NCBI GenBank assembly: GCA_026929865.2
Contig: CM049395.1
Span: 29,693,001-29,757,000, forward strand
From: Hyperoplus lanceolatus
Taxonomy: Eukaryota > Chordata > Actinopteri > Uranoscopiformes > Ammodytidae
Direction: 5' to 3'
DNA length: 64,000 bases
Positions within the stretch are counted from its first letter, which is position 1. Each line of letters opens with the position of its first letter. The position numbers and the translations under genes are program-made. The notes under the pieces were generated by a model. The model searched no databases. It saw only the letters and a list, made by a program, of their open reading frames with translations, and was not told the origin of the DNA. Below are positions 38,152-51,400 of the stretch, piece by piece.

Positions 38152-38924
38152 TATTCTGAGTGGAAGCTTTTTGAAATACTGTTTTTCTCTCAGCTCTGCT
38201 CAATGTCTTCCTTTCAAAACCAATAACTCACTTTACATCTGCTCTGAATAAACAGTCGGTCTGTGTTGAGGCTGCTTCTATCTCAACTATCTTATGTTTA
38301 AGATTTCATTCACTAAAAGTATCCCCACTGCCAACATTCAAACTAATAACTGTAGAGAATCACAACTTGAAGACATGGGAAGCTAACAATGGAAAAAATA
38401 GGAAACCTTCTAGAAAATAAAAGGTAAGAAGAAGTGGGAATCATATATTAAGATGCACTTACTAACAGCATCATTTGCTACTTGCAGAAAGCCTGTGGGC
38501 TGCAGGCTGAGCAGTCCAAACTGTGTATGTGTGAACAAGCACAATATCCATCAGCATCTTGAACAGAAAGTGGGGAACCAACCTCTGCCTACAGACAACC
38601 TGAGCAGACATCTGACTATAGCTTCATGTGGCTGAAGTTCAATGACCTTATGAACAGTCATACCGTCAAATGCCATTGACTTCCATTGGGAAAACCTGAC
38701 TTTAGTTGCTTCACAGAACCATGTTTTGTTTTCTGTGTTGCATTGCTGCGATCCAGCCAGCCAATCAAGGCCCACCTTGAAACAAAACAGAGTGTCAGTG
38801 CAGGTCCATTGCTTTCACTTTCAGATGGTGGTGTGTTTCAGCTGAAAATGTCTGTCAGAAGTGTCAGAGGTTTCTCTTCATTCCATCCCAACAGTGTTGA
38901 TAACAGGTAGAGCTTTTAAGGTGG
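38152..38924. other. No gene recognised
   Basis: Non-coding sequence between a Tc1-like end and a Harbinger-like end. Confidence 0.4.
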
Positions 38925-38973
38925 ATCTTCCTGCAGCACGGAACAGGCACACTTGCCTAGTGTGAGTGCGCCC
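38925..38973 (+). mobile_element. Terminal fragment of a Harbinger-like MITE
   Basis: CTTCCTGCAGCACGGAACAG, then CCTAGTGTGAGTGCGCCC, matches the right end of copy B (40890-40937) in the same orientation. Ends at TTA (38974-38976). Confidence 0.75.
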
Positions 38974-38976
38974 TTA

Positions 38977-39934
38977 CGCACCCCACACACATCCTACCTC
39001 TACTGCGCGTCTACCTCGCGTCTGCGTCTGACTTTTTGTCACAGACTGTGAAATCAACGTAGAGTGAGCACACATCCAACCTCAGACGCACTGCTGAGGC
39101 GCGTCGGAGGCACGTCTGCAGCGACGCTCCCCTTCACCTCAGGAGGCTCGCCTATTTTTTTTCTGAGAGCAGCGCGTCTCTCTCGCGTCTCTGTGCTTTA
39201 ACTGATAGAGAAATACTCTGCTGACAGTCATACCAGCAGCATTCACTCTATTTACACGTTTACCCGGTGTGTTTATTTCAAAATAAAACATCCATCAGTC
39301 GTATACGCGAATAATCCCTTTATTTCACGACTTAATTGTGCAATCAAAATCCGAGGGATTTAAAACCTAATTTTCAATTAGTTCTGGCATTTCATTTTTG
39401 GATAAATGACACATATAGAGATCCAATATAGTGAATAAATAAAAAAGATCATGATGAGCGCAACAGTTTTCCTTTGCTCTATCTGTGTCTACGGCCTTCT
39501 TCTTCCCCGACCACACCCCCCTCTCTCTCTCCCGTATAAATCAGTAAAGTGATTTTTGAAATACTCTGCTGAGAGTCATATTAACTTCATACTGGCAGCT
39601 TTTCCTGTAGTTTCACCATTTCCTGGTGTGTCCCCTTCAAAATAAAACTTCCAACAAGCGAAAACATGGCAAAAAAAAAGAAAAAAAATGGCAATGGGGC
39701 GCACGGATTACTGTCCAGACTCAATATAAATCATATGCATCATAGATGACATGAAATAACTAACAGGAATTATCTATGAAAATTCTATGTAGAAAGATAG
39801 GGCTTTTAGAAGCAGCGCTGCAGCAGCAGCAGCTGCTGAGACGTTGCATGTGTGTCCGAGAAAAGTCCAAGAGAGGCAGCAGTAAGGTAAGGCGACGCGC
39901 TCCAGAGGTAGACGCAGGATGTGTGCAGAGGCCG
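38977..39934. mobile_element. TIR element between two Harbinger-like ends
   Basis: The left end CACACACATCCTACCTCTAC pairs with GTAGACGCAGGATGTGTGCA at the right. It is flanked by TTA at 38974-38976 and 39935-39937. The subterminal sequence is rich in CGCGTCTGCGTCTG on the left and GCGACGCGCTCC on the right. No transposase ORF. The 3-bp TTA fits Harbinger, though the tips (CGCACCCC and CGGCCTCT inverted) are only weakly alike. Confidence 0.6.
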
Positions 39935-39937
39935 TTA

Positions 39938-40937
39938 GGGGCCACTCACACTAGGGCCACGGCCCCGTGCCAAAGCTCATTTGCATACTAAAGTCTAGAA
40001 CGTTTGGCTAGTGTGTATTCCAGCACGGAACAGCCCCTTGGCCACGGCACACCTAGGAGAGGTGTGCCATGGCCAAAGTACAGATGCTAATGAGATGACA
40101 CGCACACAAGCAAGCGCACAGGCGGCGTTCCTGACGTGAATTTATTAAGGATGCATAGTCCGTTAACGTCCACTGACTTACTAGTCCACCAGAATTGCCC
40201 ACCACTTGGACTTGTAGCTACATAAAATGTGTGAGAATTAACGTGTGTGTAGGCCTAGGTGTGGGCTAATAAAAGAGGGAGAGAGCTAAAGGTGAGCACA
40301 GAAAGCAAAGCAAAAAGGTTTTCTTGTTTACTCACGTTCGCCAGATGATTTTTTTCTTTTTCCTCCCGTCAGCTGTCATAATACTGCCTTTACTCATGGC
40401 GGTGGAGACGCACCCAAAACAACACACCGCGGCCCGCTGATAAGGAAACAGTAGCCTACACTAAGGTTTAACAATAAACTTTATAAAGACACTTAAAAAA
40501 ACAATCTCTGCCCATACAAAAAGGTCTGACTTGGATTATTTGATGGAGCGATCGATGTGTATAAAACCATTCGGTACGTATGGTCTGATGACGGGCTGTT
40601 ATATTAATAATAAACAGCGTGCTGCACAAATATGAGACTGTTCACCGCGACCTAGTACATCAAGGCTACATTTAAAAGAAACAATAGCTTGAGGATTCTC
40701 GTTGCTCTAATGTGGAAGTGGAATATATGATGAAAAATATCCACAAACAGTCGTATAGCCTACAAGTAGACTATGCTCCAAATCGTAAACGCGCACGGTG
40801 ACGTAGGCAAGGTGCAAACGTGCCCAGGCCACGAGCAGTGTGACCACGGGCCAGCGGGGGGAGTGGGGAGGGGGGTGGATCGTGCTGAATCTTCCTGCAG
40901 CACGGAACAGGCAAACGGCCCTAGTGTGAGTGCGCCC
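39938..40937. mobile_element. Harbinger-like MITE, copy B
   Basis: TIR GGGGCCACTCACACTAGGGC (left) and, inverted, GGGCGCACTCACACTAGGGC (right). TTA on both sides (39935-39937 and 40938-40940). Homologous to copy A in reverse orientation, including the hairpin (40038-40076) and GACGTGAATTTATTAAGGAT. No transposase ORF. Confidence 0.8.
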
Positions 40938-41054
40938 TTAGAGACCATTCTTAGACTCTTTGAGTTGTGCTTGAAATGCATAAGTCAGCTGTTATTTTCC
41001 TCCAGTTTCCTCTCTTTTTCTTTCTTTATTTAATATAATATATGGCATATATAT

Positions 41055-41332
41055 ATGGCGGCAGGGGCGAAGTGGGTAGGAAGTTTGCCTCTGGTGTGCA
41101 GGGTCGGAGGTTCGATTCCCCGCCTACCCGCCACATGTCGAAGTGTCCCTGGGCAAGACACTGAACCCCAAATTGCTCCCGATGGTTCAGAGAGCGCCTT
41201 GCATGGCAGCTACTGCCATCGGTGTATGAGTGTGTGTATGAATGAGTGAATGTGGTAAGATATGTAAAGCGCTTTGGGGCTGAGAAAATCGGCTAGAAAA
41301 GCGCTATATAAGTCGAGTCCATTTACCATTTA
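41055..41332 (+). repeat. tRNA-derived SINE, nearly complete
   Basis: The head carries pol III box A (GGCGAAGTGGG) and box B (GGTTCGATTCC at about 41110), then CCCTGGGCAAGACACTGAAC, GCTCCCGATGG, GCCATCGGTGTATGAGTGTG and a tail AGCGCTATATAAGTCGAGTC CATTTACCATT. Head, conserved body and LINE-like tail in this order are those of an abundant teleost SINE. It lacks a cloverleaf beyond the boxes, so it is not a tRNA gene. Confidence 0.85.
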
Positions 41333-43640
41333 TTTTCTCCTTTGGTACCCTGTAATCCTTTTCTTGGGGAATTACATGAATGAATCCTATAGTGCAGATG
41401 AATCCTATAGTGCAGACTTGGACTAAACCATTTTGCAAAGGGTCTGAGATGAGCCAGGCAATACTTTTTTGGGACACAAACTTCCAGTCTCTCAATCAAT
41501 TTATTCAACTAATTAAAATGTACTTTATTATATTTATTACTTTGAATAGAAAAAAAATATATTATATTTTCATTCCTGGCTTTTGCCCCCACTAGAAAGC
41601 CCCTGTTGAACACTATGTGAAACTTTGTCAAAGCCTGCACAACACACAGCTCCAAATGTAACAGCTTAGCAGAGTTAACAGAGTTAGAAGGGATTATGTT
41701 CACCAAGGCCAAAGAGCTTCCTCTCTGCCTTGGATGGATCTCATGCAACCCCCGTGTCTTTAATGAAGACAATCAGTCTCTGTAGTTGCTGTTGTTGTGG
41801 CTGAATTTAGATGCCAAACTTTATAAACCTGAAACTTTTTAAGTGGGTCTCCAGAGGATAAATGCCAGACAGGCACCAGAAGTTGTGCCTGTTTTTTTTT
41901 TTTTTTAAAGTGGTTGCCCTCCACTTTGGAGTCCAATTCTAAAGCTATGAATCTAAAACAGGCTTGGAAGGGGAAATCTCACTCTCCACTACTCAGATGC
42001 CTTAAGCAGACACACAAACACATTCACACGTCAAGATCACAGGACAGGGTGAAACCAGCTCCACTAAGTGATTCCACTGAGGCCTGCTGGGTGTTCAGAC
42101 TGTGTTACTGTCACACCTCAGTAACCCGCCGCCCTCCAGGATGCATCTCGCCCAATGCGGCCATTACCCTGGAATACATTTGCACCAGTCACCTGTGACA
42201 GTGGATTTTAAGACGATTTAAGTTATTCAGAAGTAATTATCACACTTTTTTCACTTTTTTTGTGTGCTTTTTCTGATCCAATAATTTCAAAATCAGGACT
42301 TTAATAAAATGTTGTTTGTAGCGTTTTGATTCCAGCATAAATGTTTTTGACCTGTATGAATCTGAATAAACACAAATGTGCACAGTAACATACACGGTAT
42401 TCTGTTTATCAATTAATTGAATGTAAATACATAACAACAAATATAAATCAACCCCAACATGAGTTGTTGAGTCCTCCAGCTCAAGGACATCTTATCATAG
42501 ATTCTGCAATTCTGTTGAACTCTATACAGGAGGGAGGGACAGTATTAATCCAAAACATAGTCTGTCATTTTGTGCTTTGATGATGGTGGTGGAGAACATT
42601 GTCTAACAATTGGCTTTGAAATCACCCATATGTGTGTATTATGTATGTATGTGGGTGTATTGTACACACGGGTATGGACATCTCACTGTGCGTATTATAG
42701 TGCACCTTGTTATGTAGGCCACAGAGTTGTAGGCACCTGTGAAACTGCTTCTTACTATGTATGACTTTTATTTTGAAACATACACCTTTACTGTGACAGT
42801 CACACCTCCTCCAATCACTTTCTGCGCCTGTAACGGGATACCAACTGGACCACGCCCCTGACCGTCTGATAAAATAGCGGTAATGCAGAAAGTGTGTTGA
42901 TGCTGTATGTATTTTATTATGACAATGCATTAACAAGATATGTACCATTCATTAGCACAGTGTGTAATGACTGAGACTGTAAATGTATCTAAGGCAAGAT
43001 GAAAAGACCAGCAGGCTCTTTGTGTATATTCTTAGTATCAACCAAACTACAGTACTGAGCCTCGACAAACTCTACAGGCAGCAGGAATAGTATCCACAGG
43101 CTGACAAGTTAACAGACTCTGCATCTACTGTCTACGGGCTCTTCTGTATTATTCATCACACAGGTTGCAGTTCTACATGTACAGCAAGTGTCAAAGGCAG
43201 TGACTCCATATGGGGTTTAGTATCAGCAGCAGCCCAGTCGAGTCAACCATTTAGTTCTGAACCGTGTCAGCAGCTGCAGTGAGCACATGCAGCTACGACA
43301 CAAAGAGAGGAACATGATTCACTCAGTTACCACCAGCACTGCTTCAAGCTTAACTTCATAACACAGCACTCAAGTGAGATAGTTACTCTCTTTAAGGATG
43401 TAATTTTTCATCTGAATGGCAGACAGTTAGTGTGGTAATATATAAAGTACGAGTAGATGGAAGATGGCGAAAGCCTTAGTCAATGTTAAGACTATAGCCA
43501 TTTCCTATGAAAATATGTATCAAAGTATCTGTGGAATATAATTGTTCATTTGTTTTCCAGTAGTTGGGTCGAGACCCGACAACTATGGAGGCTGTCGCAT
43601 ACCATTCACAACATTATTTTCTCTCAAAAGCTTTCAGTGA
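41333..43640. other. No gene recognised
   Basis: Non-coding. An 18-bp duplication (GAATCCTATAGTGCAGA) lies at 41382-41417 and a T run at 41892-41905. Positions 42000-42200 are relatively GC-balanced but show no exon signature. Confidence 0.35.
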
Positions 43641-43654
43641 GCATTCATCCCCTG

Positions 43655-43770
43655 TATGATAAGATCAAATAAGTAAACTTTAATGTCCCAAAGGAAATTT
43701 GTCTTGGGCAAACAAGGTGCTGGCAACAGCAGCTGCAAACAGACAATACAATACATGACATGGCAATACA
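43655..43770 (-). repeat. Rex1-like LINE 3' tail, minus strand
   Basis: On the minus strand, CCCAAGACAAATTTCCTTTG then GGGACATTAAAGTTTACTT. This resembles the 'AATTTCCC...AATAAAG' tail of the Rex1-like copy at 60580-60620. Short and truncated. Confidence 0.45.
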
Positions 43771-45731
43771 AAGCATAATGATACACTACATTACAACGCA
43801 TTCCAGTACATGGCTAGCATGAACGAAAGCATCTGCATCTTCCTGGTATGTTTTTCCTTCATTTCACAGTGAAACTTGCTATTTCCCTGCCTTTATTCTC
43901 TTGCGCAAATATCATGCAGTAAAAAGCTCACAATACCCAACATCGGGGTTGTATCTTGGGTGCATTGATGTTTCCAGGCAAGTTTATGGAAATGTGCTTT
44001 TTAGCCTTTGCAATCACCTTTGGTGCCACCAATTGTTGGTACAAAGTGTGTACCCTTCCAGAAAAAAGTCTAATCCAACTGTCCCTATGCACAGCTTGAC
44101 ATTAAGTCTTCAAATAAATAGGGTAGAGGGAAGCTGAAACTGGGTTTATGAAAATACTGTGCACTGTAGGCCACAAGAAATGCTTTGACAGATATAGCGC
44201 AGTAGATTTTTCCCCCCCAGCTTTAAAGAGCTTGATATTCACCTATTTTTTTTCCAAGAGCAAGATCGGGCATCCCTTCCTTTGAATTCAGTGCAAGATC
44301 AATTAACAGGAGTGTCCCAGCAATATGTTCTCTCCAATGGTTGTTTTTTATTGAATCAGCTTCTCCTCTGCATCAATGAGCTGTTACACATGATGCAGAT
44401 GAGGGATTTATCTGAACCCTTTCAATGTGCCTGGCTCTCTGTCTCACCATGTGAACATCTACAGTTGAACCGTTCATTGGGGAGAAGCCGAGCAGCACAA
44501 AATCCCTTAGGGAATCATCCACCAACTCAGTCCATAATCTCTACAGCAAGTCCAACAATTAAAAATCGTTGCTCATTTGCCACCTTAACAGCTTGCTGCA
44601 CATAAAAAAAAGCTCTGAAAAAAGCATTTCAAAATTAGAGCATGATGAGGGGACCGCTTTGTTTAATACTACATGCTGATGCATTGTTCTTGTGATGCCA
44701 CTGCCAGGTTTTACACACCCCGGCGCATCCTCTTTTCCAGCAGCAGTGATTAAGCCAGGTTAATGAATGCCACGCTGACTTTTCACCTCTTATCTGTGCA
44801 GCAAAAAAACAACTGTTTACAGGAAAAGCTGCAGCTCCGACAAAGTACAAGGTAATTTATAGCACACAAACAGTCTCCTGGATGCCCCTGTTATCAGTGA
44901 TTTGAGGTATTGTCCTTGACTTTCCATACTCTGTTCTAAACTCTGTACAAGGTATTTCATGTGCGAATTACTAACACCAAACTGACTTAAAGTAGTGGTC
45001 TTCACAGGTCCACCCAGATCAAAGTAACTAAGACCCAAACCAGTTCTGGTCATAAGTGAACAAGTAGCTACATATTATAAATACTGTCTTAGAAATAAAA
45101 CGTTTGCTCTCAAAATATACTTAAAATATACTTGTTTATTGTGTAGAATAGCCTAATTCAAATTACTTTAGTGTTTAATCACTGCATTATAATTAGTGAT
45201 GCAGGTGCAAATTACAGTCATGTAAATACTGTATATGGTGCTGGCTGGTTAATGAGTTTTGCAGAATCAATAAGGATTTGACCTTCATAATATATCCTAG
45301 TTTAATTGTTAAATATATATATATATATTATTAATCTATAAAATCTGTATAAAATATTGAGTAGCAGAAAATGGCACAAAAGTACAAGTACCACACAATT
45401 GTTCTTTATTGCAGCACTTGAGTAACTTCACTTTATATTCCACCATTACGTGTGGAAGGCTTTGAGCCCCAACAAGAGGCAACAGTGCTAACCATGGAGT
45501 CACCATGCTGATCATCTACGTATATAATCTAGATTAAATAAAAAATAAGGTTCTCAAGCTGCTACCAAAGCTGTCCCGTACATCTGGAGGCTCATCCACA
45601 GTCCCATTAAAACACTAGAACAGACAATGGTACACAGCAGCAAGTACGGCTACTTTTACAGAGCCATTAATAAACTCTAAATTATCCTGAAAAAAAGTGG
45701 CTATTGCTCCTAATATAATGTATTTTGTGAC

Positions 45732-45734
<3 letters not shown>
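43771..45734. other. No gene recognised
   Basis: No gene found. Positions 44270-44850 are free of low-complexity sequence and could hold conserved non-coding DNA, but this cannot be judged from one sequence. A degenerate AAGTACAAGTACC repeat lies at 45355-45450. Confidence 0.3.
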
Positions 45735-45735
<1 letters not shown>

Positions 45736-45813
<78 letters not shown>

Positions 45814-45862
45814 CGTGTGTGTGTGTGTGTATGTGTGTGTGTGTGTGTGCTTGTGCTTGTGC
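45736..45862 (+). repeat. (TG)n/(CG)n compound microsatellite
   Basis: TG units with GTGC interruptions over about 125 bp. Confidence 0.95.
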
Positions 45863-47305
45863 CTTCACTGTAAAACAGCCACCTTTCTGACGGAGAGGAG
45901 AACCTTTTGTTCCACCTCTACAGTCCCCAATTACAGTAATCTCCTTCCTCGGCTAATCCTGCAGCACAGAACTTTGAAGTGGAGCGCTCCATTGAACATC
46001 AAAGTTGCCTTCTCACTCCTCTGCTCATGCTAGCCACACAAACACTGGAGGATATGATGGGAGAGGATAGACGATGATGTAACAGAAGGCTACACAATAT
46101 AAATATACACTGTGTCCCACGACTTGAATAACGCTGCCAAGAGACTATCACAGGGGAACTCCACCTATTATACTGAATATAAAGCTGCTGCAAGTGAGTG
46201 GACAGTTTGCCAATCACACAGGCCTGAATTCACAGCTTGTAAATGCCATGTAGTAGAAGACATGTGGAACATTGTTGTAAATATAATTTTTTTTCTAATC
46301 TTAACTTTTTTTATTACTGGTTATATTATTAATTATGTAGTAATGATCGTTAAAATGTTGTATAAATCATGAAAAAAATGTGAAAAGGGTGGTTTCAAAA
46401 GCAGAACTTACATATTAGAGCTATAGCATTTGACGTTTAAGCCAACATGGGCAAGAAAGTCTTTACATGCTCATATTGAAATGCAAATTTTAACATCTAC
46501 ATATCCGTGGGCGCTCTACAATATTTATGGTTCTTGAGATATTGCTTTGTGAAAGGCTGTGTGATTTTACTTTAAGGATAGGTTGAGATAGAATGTAAAC
46601 ATCTTAGCATAATGTTGCAATGGAATCACTGAGTAATGGCTGTCTCAACGGAGAGCTATTATCTCACATTATCTCAAATGTTTTCTTCATAAATATGTTT
46701 AGAAATGTGATTCTGCACCTACTTTTTTGAGGATATATTTATATCAGTGATTCTTGAGAACCGGGACAAATGGCCATATTCCATATGCCACTGCTGTTAT
46801 CTTTAAAAATAAAAGTATTTAAAATTGTAGATGTTATTAGGGATTAAGAATAGAATGTCTATAGCACAATTATCCCCTCAAATTTAATTTTATCATTATT
46901 ATGTCAAATATATGACACTTGTTATCTTCTCATGACGTCCAAAACAGTGTGTCCACAGAGAGGGTTTCAATCTTTCATGTGCAATGAAACCTATCAAAAA
47001 TTATACAACACATATATGGTTTCAAAGTGGTGGGACACGTTTTGTCACCACCATCAGACAATCCAATAAAATGTAAGAAAATAAGGCAAAATAAGGAGCA
47101 GCTGTCACTTTGAAGGACCTATTGTCACATTCTACCTCTGCAGAGTACATTAGAGTCAGACAGGCTCCGATAAGTGTTGTAGTTTTAGAATATTTTACAT
47201 TCCAAATCTTGAAAGTCCTGCGTCACAACCATGATACGTCAACACCGACTTACAATTTCTGAAAAAGTTATTTTAAATGTTTCGATCATTTTATTTTCCT
47301 GAAGT
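45863..47305. other. No gene recognised
   Basis: AT-rich, only short frames; no repeat boundary recognised. Confidence 0.4.
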
Positions 47306-47610
47306 AAATCAAATCAAATCAGTTTTATTTGTATAGCCCAAAATCACAAATAGCATTCGTCTCAATGGGCTTTACAGTCCATACAATATGATACAGTATG
47401 GTACAATATGACACAACATGATACAATATGAAACAATATGACACCCTGCCCTTACACCCTTAGTTCGGCTGAGAAAAAACTCCCAGTAAAAAACCCTTTA
47501 CCGGGATTAAAAAAAATAGAAGAAATCTCAGGGAGAGTTGACAGAGTAAGGGATCCCTCTCCCAGGACGGACATGCTGCAATAGATGTCATAAGTAGAGA
47601 AAAATCACGA
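47306..47610 (-). repeat. Teleost interspersed repeat, minus strand
   Basis: On the minus strand: GTCCTGGGAGAGGGATCCCT, CTCCCTGAGATTTCTTC, AAAGGGTTTTTTACTGGGAG, GTAAAGCCCATTGAGACG, TGATTTTGGGCTATACAAAT AAAACTGATTTGATTTG. This recurring text ends in a short ATTTG tail and is probably a LINE/SINE 3' end. A small GATACAATAT-type expansion lies at 47378-47440. Confidence 0.6.
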
Positions 47611-48429
47611 AGGATTTTGATCATTGTCCAGATGTTTACAAGGTAATACTAAAGCAGTGTTTCCCGCAGGATTTTTTTCAGCAGCGGTGCTGTGGTCCCC
47701 GAACCCTCTAGGGGGGTCCGGGGGCATGCCCCCCCGGCTGAATTTTTTTTGTACCCTTTACATTGGAATGCACGAATCTGGTGCATTTTGAGAGGAGAAT
47801 ATGCACTTTAAATCCTATTCACACAGTCCTGTGTATTACTGTAGATAGGATTATTCGTGTTGTAACTTTGCCTTTTGTGTCTTCATTTACAGATTTTGAC
47901 ATTTTTGTATAGAAATTAATATTTAAACAAAAAATGCCACAACGCAAAAATTATTTGCACAATTTATTTACGGATTTTTGCCTAATGCTTAAACACTAAA
48001 CGTGGTTGCTATGCCCAAAGCATTACAACCTCTGACTTTTGTAACCATGCCCTAAACAAAAGCACCAACCCTACAAACACAATAAGTGCTTTGCACTGTG
48101 TTTAAAATTCTCCAACACACTTCTTTCAAAACACAGTTTTTTACATAATACACATTGTTCAAAAATCTCCTGCTAAAATGGGCAAAACACAACTTTTTAA
48201 ATTACAAACCACAACTAAAATTTGAAAAGAACACAGACTCACGTACATGAAAATTTTTAATTAAAGCTAATTGAATACCAATCAGTGTGAGCCTTAGCAC
48301 TACAAATAGACCTCAGGTGAGCTGAGCTCCTTTGTGAGACAGTGAGAGTCAGGGGAAGAGAACAAGAGAGAGTTGCAGGAGGATGAGGACAAAGAAGACA
48401 ACAGACAGACGGATTTGGACAGTTTTTGC

Positions 48430-51400
48430 TCATCCACAAAGGCTACATCCAGCCTGGGAGCATTTAATTCTCCTGGGCTTTTTAAAGAAGAGCTCCAGGG
48501 CTCTTCTGTAGGGGAATTTGGTGGTGGGGGGGCCATTGATGCTGACTCTCAAATAAGTCACCAGATGCTCTCCCTGTAGCCTGTTTCTCAGGTCAGTCTT
48601 CACCTAGAATACAACAAATAGTAAACCATAAGTGGGGTGGAAGTTAGGGATAACTAAATCATTGTTAATAATAATAATAATAATAATCTGATTTATTACC
48701 CTGTTCAGTGTTGAGAAGTCACGTTCACAGTTGACACTTGAGACTGGAATTGTGAGACCAATGGCAGCCAGTTTATTGAGTCCAGGATAAAGCTGACCCC
48801 ACACGTCAATCTGTGACGCCAGTCGCGTCATTATCTGCTGCTGGTCCATGCCCTGAAACAAAATGAGCATTAATTAAGCTACACAACCTGTCAAACCTAC
48901 TGACATTTTGTATGTTCATACCTGGAATGCTCCTATCAGGATATGTTGCCTGAAAGAGGACCACTCTTGGAGCACCTGGTCTCCTGTCAGAAATTTATTC
49001 GACAGGAGATTTAGACTTGTCACACAGACAGCCTCGTCCTCTTTGGCAGCCTGAGGCCCAAGAGCATGGAATGCTCCTAGCAGGTTGAGACTCCCAAAAC
49101 GCCTCTCCAAACTCTCAACAAGCGCATTGAGATAAGGTTCCATCACCTAAATATAATAAAATAAAAACACATTTGTTTGTTTTTCTTAATATAGAGCATT
49201 TAATAGCAATTGCAAGACATGTTGTACCTGATTTTTAAATCGGACCCAGAGTTGCTCTCTGCTGTGCTCCTCTAAGGAGCCTCTGTGTCTCCGGTTCCTC
49301 TCCTCCTCATGGACTACACCAAAACTTGATAACCCTGTAGGGTTATCAAGGTCTTGGTGTAGCCGTGAGAGAAATGATCCAGGAGGCTGATGGTCTCCCG
49401 CATCCCTTATACTCCTCAAAATGGCAATTGTCACAGGAACCTAATTCAACAGGGATTATATATTTATTGTAAAAGCAGCCGAAAGTAAGAGCCTCCAGCA
49501 ATTCAAATAAAATCTCACCTGGTGTTTCAAAGCCAGAAAATTTACATTTTCCTTCTGGAAAATTTTGGAAAGGCAAGCCAGGTGAGGAAGTACATCTGCC
49601 TGGAGGTAGACTGCAGCCACAAATCTGTATGTTGCCAGGAAGGAGTAGAGCCCCTTGGCTAGTGGGCAACGGTTTACCTCCGACTCTTCGGCCAAGGCAG
49701 ACAGAACTGCACCGAGGTTGCGTTGCAGGTTCATGATTGCAGAGTGCTGTGACAGCCAACGAGTGTCCTTCACCTCCTGAAAAATATTAGTTTTTCATGA
49801 GATGAAAGCATACAACCCATTTTTAATTTTTTATTGCTTTTCTTTCTGCATAACTTGCCTTCACTTTTAGGTCCGCCAGGCTCAGGGTCTGTGCTGCTGA
49901 TTTTAGAACAGATGTTCTGTTCGCGCTGTTGCGAAAGTAGAGGTGGAGCTGCTGCAGGTGGTCCCTGAAGGTTGCCATGTAAGGCACATTTGAGGATGCA
50001 TCCTTACAGGACAGGGCAAGCCGATGTGCTGCACAGGCAACAGACACCAGCCAGGGGAAGCTGTCCTGTAGCTGCTTGGCCACTCCATTTTGTCTCCCTG
50101 CATCAAGTCGAAACAATACCATTGATTTTGTCAAATTTAACTTTTTGTGATAATTGTCCCAACATTTATTTTTTTTACAAAATTAATGGTATTGTTTCGA
50201 CTAATGAATCAGCTCAATATGCATACCAGTCATGACAGCAGCTCCATCTGTACCTAACCCATACCATTTTGAGGTAGGAATGTCCTTTTTTGTCAGAACA
50301 TCCCTGATGGCTGCCACAACTGTGTTAGCTTTGCCATCAGGGATGCTGATGAGGTCCAAGAACTGGCTAAAAAGCTGCCCTTCCTTATCAGTGTATCTGA
50401 TGAAGACATATGACAAAATCAATTCAAATGTGTCACCTTTTACATATATTTAATTAAAGAATTTGTACTTTTATCGAACAAACTTGCCTAACATGCAGAT
50501 CAAGCTGACGTTTAATGGAGACATCTGTGGTTTCATCCACCTCCAATCCGATGGCCACAGATGCTCTGATCTCCTCCAGAATAGGCTCTTCCACCACAGT
50601 GTTGATTATGTCTAACATCTCATCAATAATGCGATGGCTTGTGTAATTAGCATATTTCCCAATCTTAAGAAGTAAAAAATTAAACAGATTTGTTAATGTT
50701 GAATGAAAAGAAAAAATATATACTAAAAGTATGACATTTACCTTTAGCTTTTTGAAATAATCACACCCCAGTAGCTCTGCGAGCTCTAGGAGAGCAGGGT
50801 AATTTGTATGGTGTGCCTGCTCCCTCTTTGTAAGGTGATAGAGGCACTTAAAACCTCCAATCACAGCCTCATGCTCCATCACCACCATCGGTTCTAGGGC
50901 AGCCAAAACTGAGCTTGATCCTATGGAACAAAACATAGAAATAAAAACAATTGATAAAAATACAGCTCATATGCAAGTATGCTGGTTACCTGTTTTGTTC
51001 TATTTACAGACCATATGCAAAATGTTACCTTGCATTAATGCAGAGTGAGATTTCTCACTGTCCTGGTGATGTTGAGTTGAACAGTGTTTGTCCAGGTAGT
51101 CAACACGATAAAGTGCACACCCATTTTCAATAAATGGTCTCTTGGCCGCACGTCTTTTGGGTTCTTTTTTGTGTTGACGACACAAGCGACAAAACATTCC
51201 TGCAAGTAACAAGACTTTAAATATTTTTTCCGAAAATAATATGGCTGCTCACTTAGGTAATGTATAATGTTAAATACTCACCATGGCCATGGATGTAGTA
51301 CAACCAAGACTTGAACCTGGGGATATCAACCCAGTTAGGGTCCCACCCAGACAGCCTGTGGCCGGTTCTAGATTGTGCTGCTGATGCCCCTTGCTCCACT

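Noticed and set aside
41055..41332. tRNA gene, because of good A and B boxes
   Set aside because: No cloverleaf or acceptor stem, and the downstream body and tail are those of a SINE.
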